A stretch of DNA of 64,000 nt from Rugamonas sp045984285 (GTDB lineage: Bacteria > Pseudomonadota > Gammaproteobacteria > Burkholderiales > Burkholderiaceae_D). This document shows positions 63,361 to 64,000 of this stretch, in pieces. The notes below the pieces were generated by a model. The model did no database searches. It saw only the letters and a program-made list of their open reading frames with translations, and was not told where the DNA came from. Location of the stretch: contig NZ_JBJQIK030000014.1 in NCBI RefSeq assembly GCF_045984285.3, positions 1 through 64,000 on the forward strand. Direction: 5' to 3'. Numbering within the stretch: position 1 is the stretch's first letter; every line of letters begins with the position of its first letter. Made by a program: the position numbers and the translations under genes.

Positions 63361-64000
63361 TTAGTCCCGCAGGCTGCGGCCGGTCAGGGTCAGGAAAATA
63401 TCTTCGAGGTTGGTGCGGGCGGTGGCAAAGTGGGCCAGCTTGTGGCCCTGTTCGTCCAGCCAGCGCAGCACCGACGGCGCGGCGGCCGTGTCGGCCAGGC
63501 CGATGTCCAGGCCCTGCCCCGTGACGGCGACCCGGGTAACGCCGGGCAGGCGGGCCACGGCTTCGGCCAGCGCCGGCGCCACCGGCTGCTGCAGGTCGGC
63601 GCGCAGGGCGGCCTGCGCCGGCAGGCGCGCATACAGCGCGGCCGGGCTTTCGTCGGCCAGCACCTTGCCATGGTCGATGATGACGATATGGTCGGCCAGC
63701 CGTTCCACTTCTTCCATGTAGTGGCTGGTGTAGATCAGCGAGCGGCCTTGCGCCTTCAGCGTTTCCAGCGTGTCGAAGATGGCGTTGCGGCTTTGCGGAT
63801 CGACGCCCACGGTGGGCTCGTCCAGGATCAGCAGTTCGGGATCGTGCAGCAGCGCGGCGGCGATATTCAGGCGGCGCTTCATGCCGCCGGAGAAGGTGGA
63901 AGGCTTGTCCTTGGCGCGGTCGGCCAGGCGCACCAGTTCCAGCACCGCATGGCAGCGCTGCATGAGCGCGGCGCCCTTCAGGCCGTACAGGCCGCCGAAC
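63361..64000 (-). CDS. ABC transporter ATP-binding protein, 5' part missing at window edge
   Basis: The frame is open to the right edge, so the N-terminal part including Walker A is outside the window. Visible are FGGLYGLKGAAL, the signature FSGGMKRRLNIAAAL, Walker B LLILDEPTVGVDP and the switch His in YTSHYMEEVERL, followed by a C-terminal extension of about 90 residues. Typical of drug-type ABC-2 exporters. It is the partner of the permease that follows. Confidence 0.93.
   Translation of the reverse strand, partial: FGGLYGLKGAALMQRCHAVLELVRLADRAKDKPSTFSGGMKRRLNIAAALLHDPELLILDEPTVGVDPQSRNAIFDTLETLKAQGRSLIYTSHYMEEVERLADHIVIIDHGKVLADESPAALYARLPAQAALRADLQQPVAPALAEAVARLPGVTRVAVTGQGLDIGLADTAAAPSVLRWLDEQGHKLAHFATARTNLEDIFLTLTGRSLRD

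Overview
The window is a chromosomal segment of a high-GC betaproteobacterium, most likely an Oxalobacteraceae member near Massilia/Duganella/Pseudoduganella. This rests on protein character and on gene orders typical of Burkholderiales: dusB-fis-purH-ruvC-ruvA-ruvB, LysM protein-dprA-smg-topB divergent from def-fmt, and rplM-rpsI followed by argC and erpA. No rRNA, tRNA, CRISPR array, insertion sequence or prophage was seen. Most of the window is housekeeping DNA with small accessory pieces between.

Layout. 1-4.8 kb: the start of a response regulator, then the thiamine operon thiC-thiS-thiG-thiD-thiE under a TPP riboswitch whose leader can hide the thiC ribosome binding site. 4.9-11.3 kb: small secreted proteins, valS and two orphan periplasmic binding proteins around a DUF2147 protein. 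11.3-17.9 kb: glutaminyl cyclase, ruvB, a secreted YciI-like protein, ruvA, ruvC, purH, fis and dusB, all on the minus strand. 18-21 kb: tyrS-dtd-ybhB-phosphatase, each joined to the next by a 4-base overlap. 21-27.3 kb: a murein peptidase, anmK, erpA, argC, rpsI and rplM.

27.4-32.2 kb: a secreted serine peptidase-like hydrolase next to an ABC-2 exporter, OsmC, and two small secreted proteins of unknown function. 32.2-32.6 kb: an AT-rich gene-free patch carrying six copies of one hexamer, three in each orientation. 32.6-43 kb: wecB, coq7, an unknown protein, an ABC ATPase with a giant ABC-2 permease fused to an M1-type metallopeptidase, a DUF3597 protein with a ribosome binding site inside a perfect hairpin, a chemoreceptor and two unknown proteins. 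43-55.6 kb: a YfcC transporter with a succinylglutamate desuccinylase-like hydrolase, topB, smg, dprA, LysM protein, def, fmt, a LysR regulator, a BrnT toxin with an unusual partner, and an isochorismatase-tautomerase pair. 55.7-64 kb: metH, an SPW protein, an AbiE-like two-gene system, and another ABC-2 exporter cut by the window edge.

The best candidates for something undescribed are: the AbiE-like pair at 60.0-61.9 kb, whose promoter lies between two palindromes with centres 63 bp apart; the exporter-peptidase fusion at 36-39.6 kb; the BrnT operon with a two-module partner; and the patterned non-coding patch at 32.3-32.6 kb. All calls come from reading the sequence and recalling family features. 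No database search was possible.
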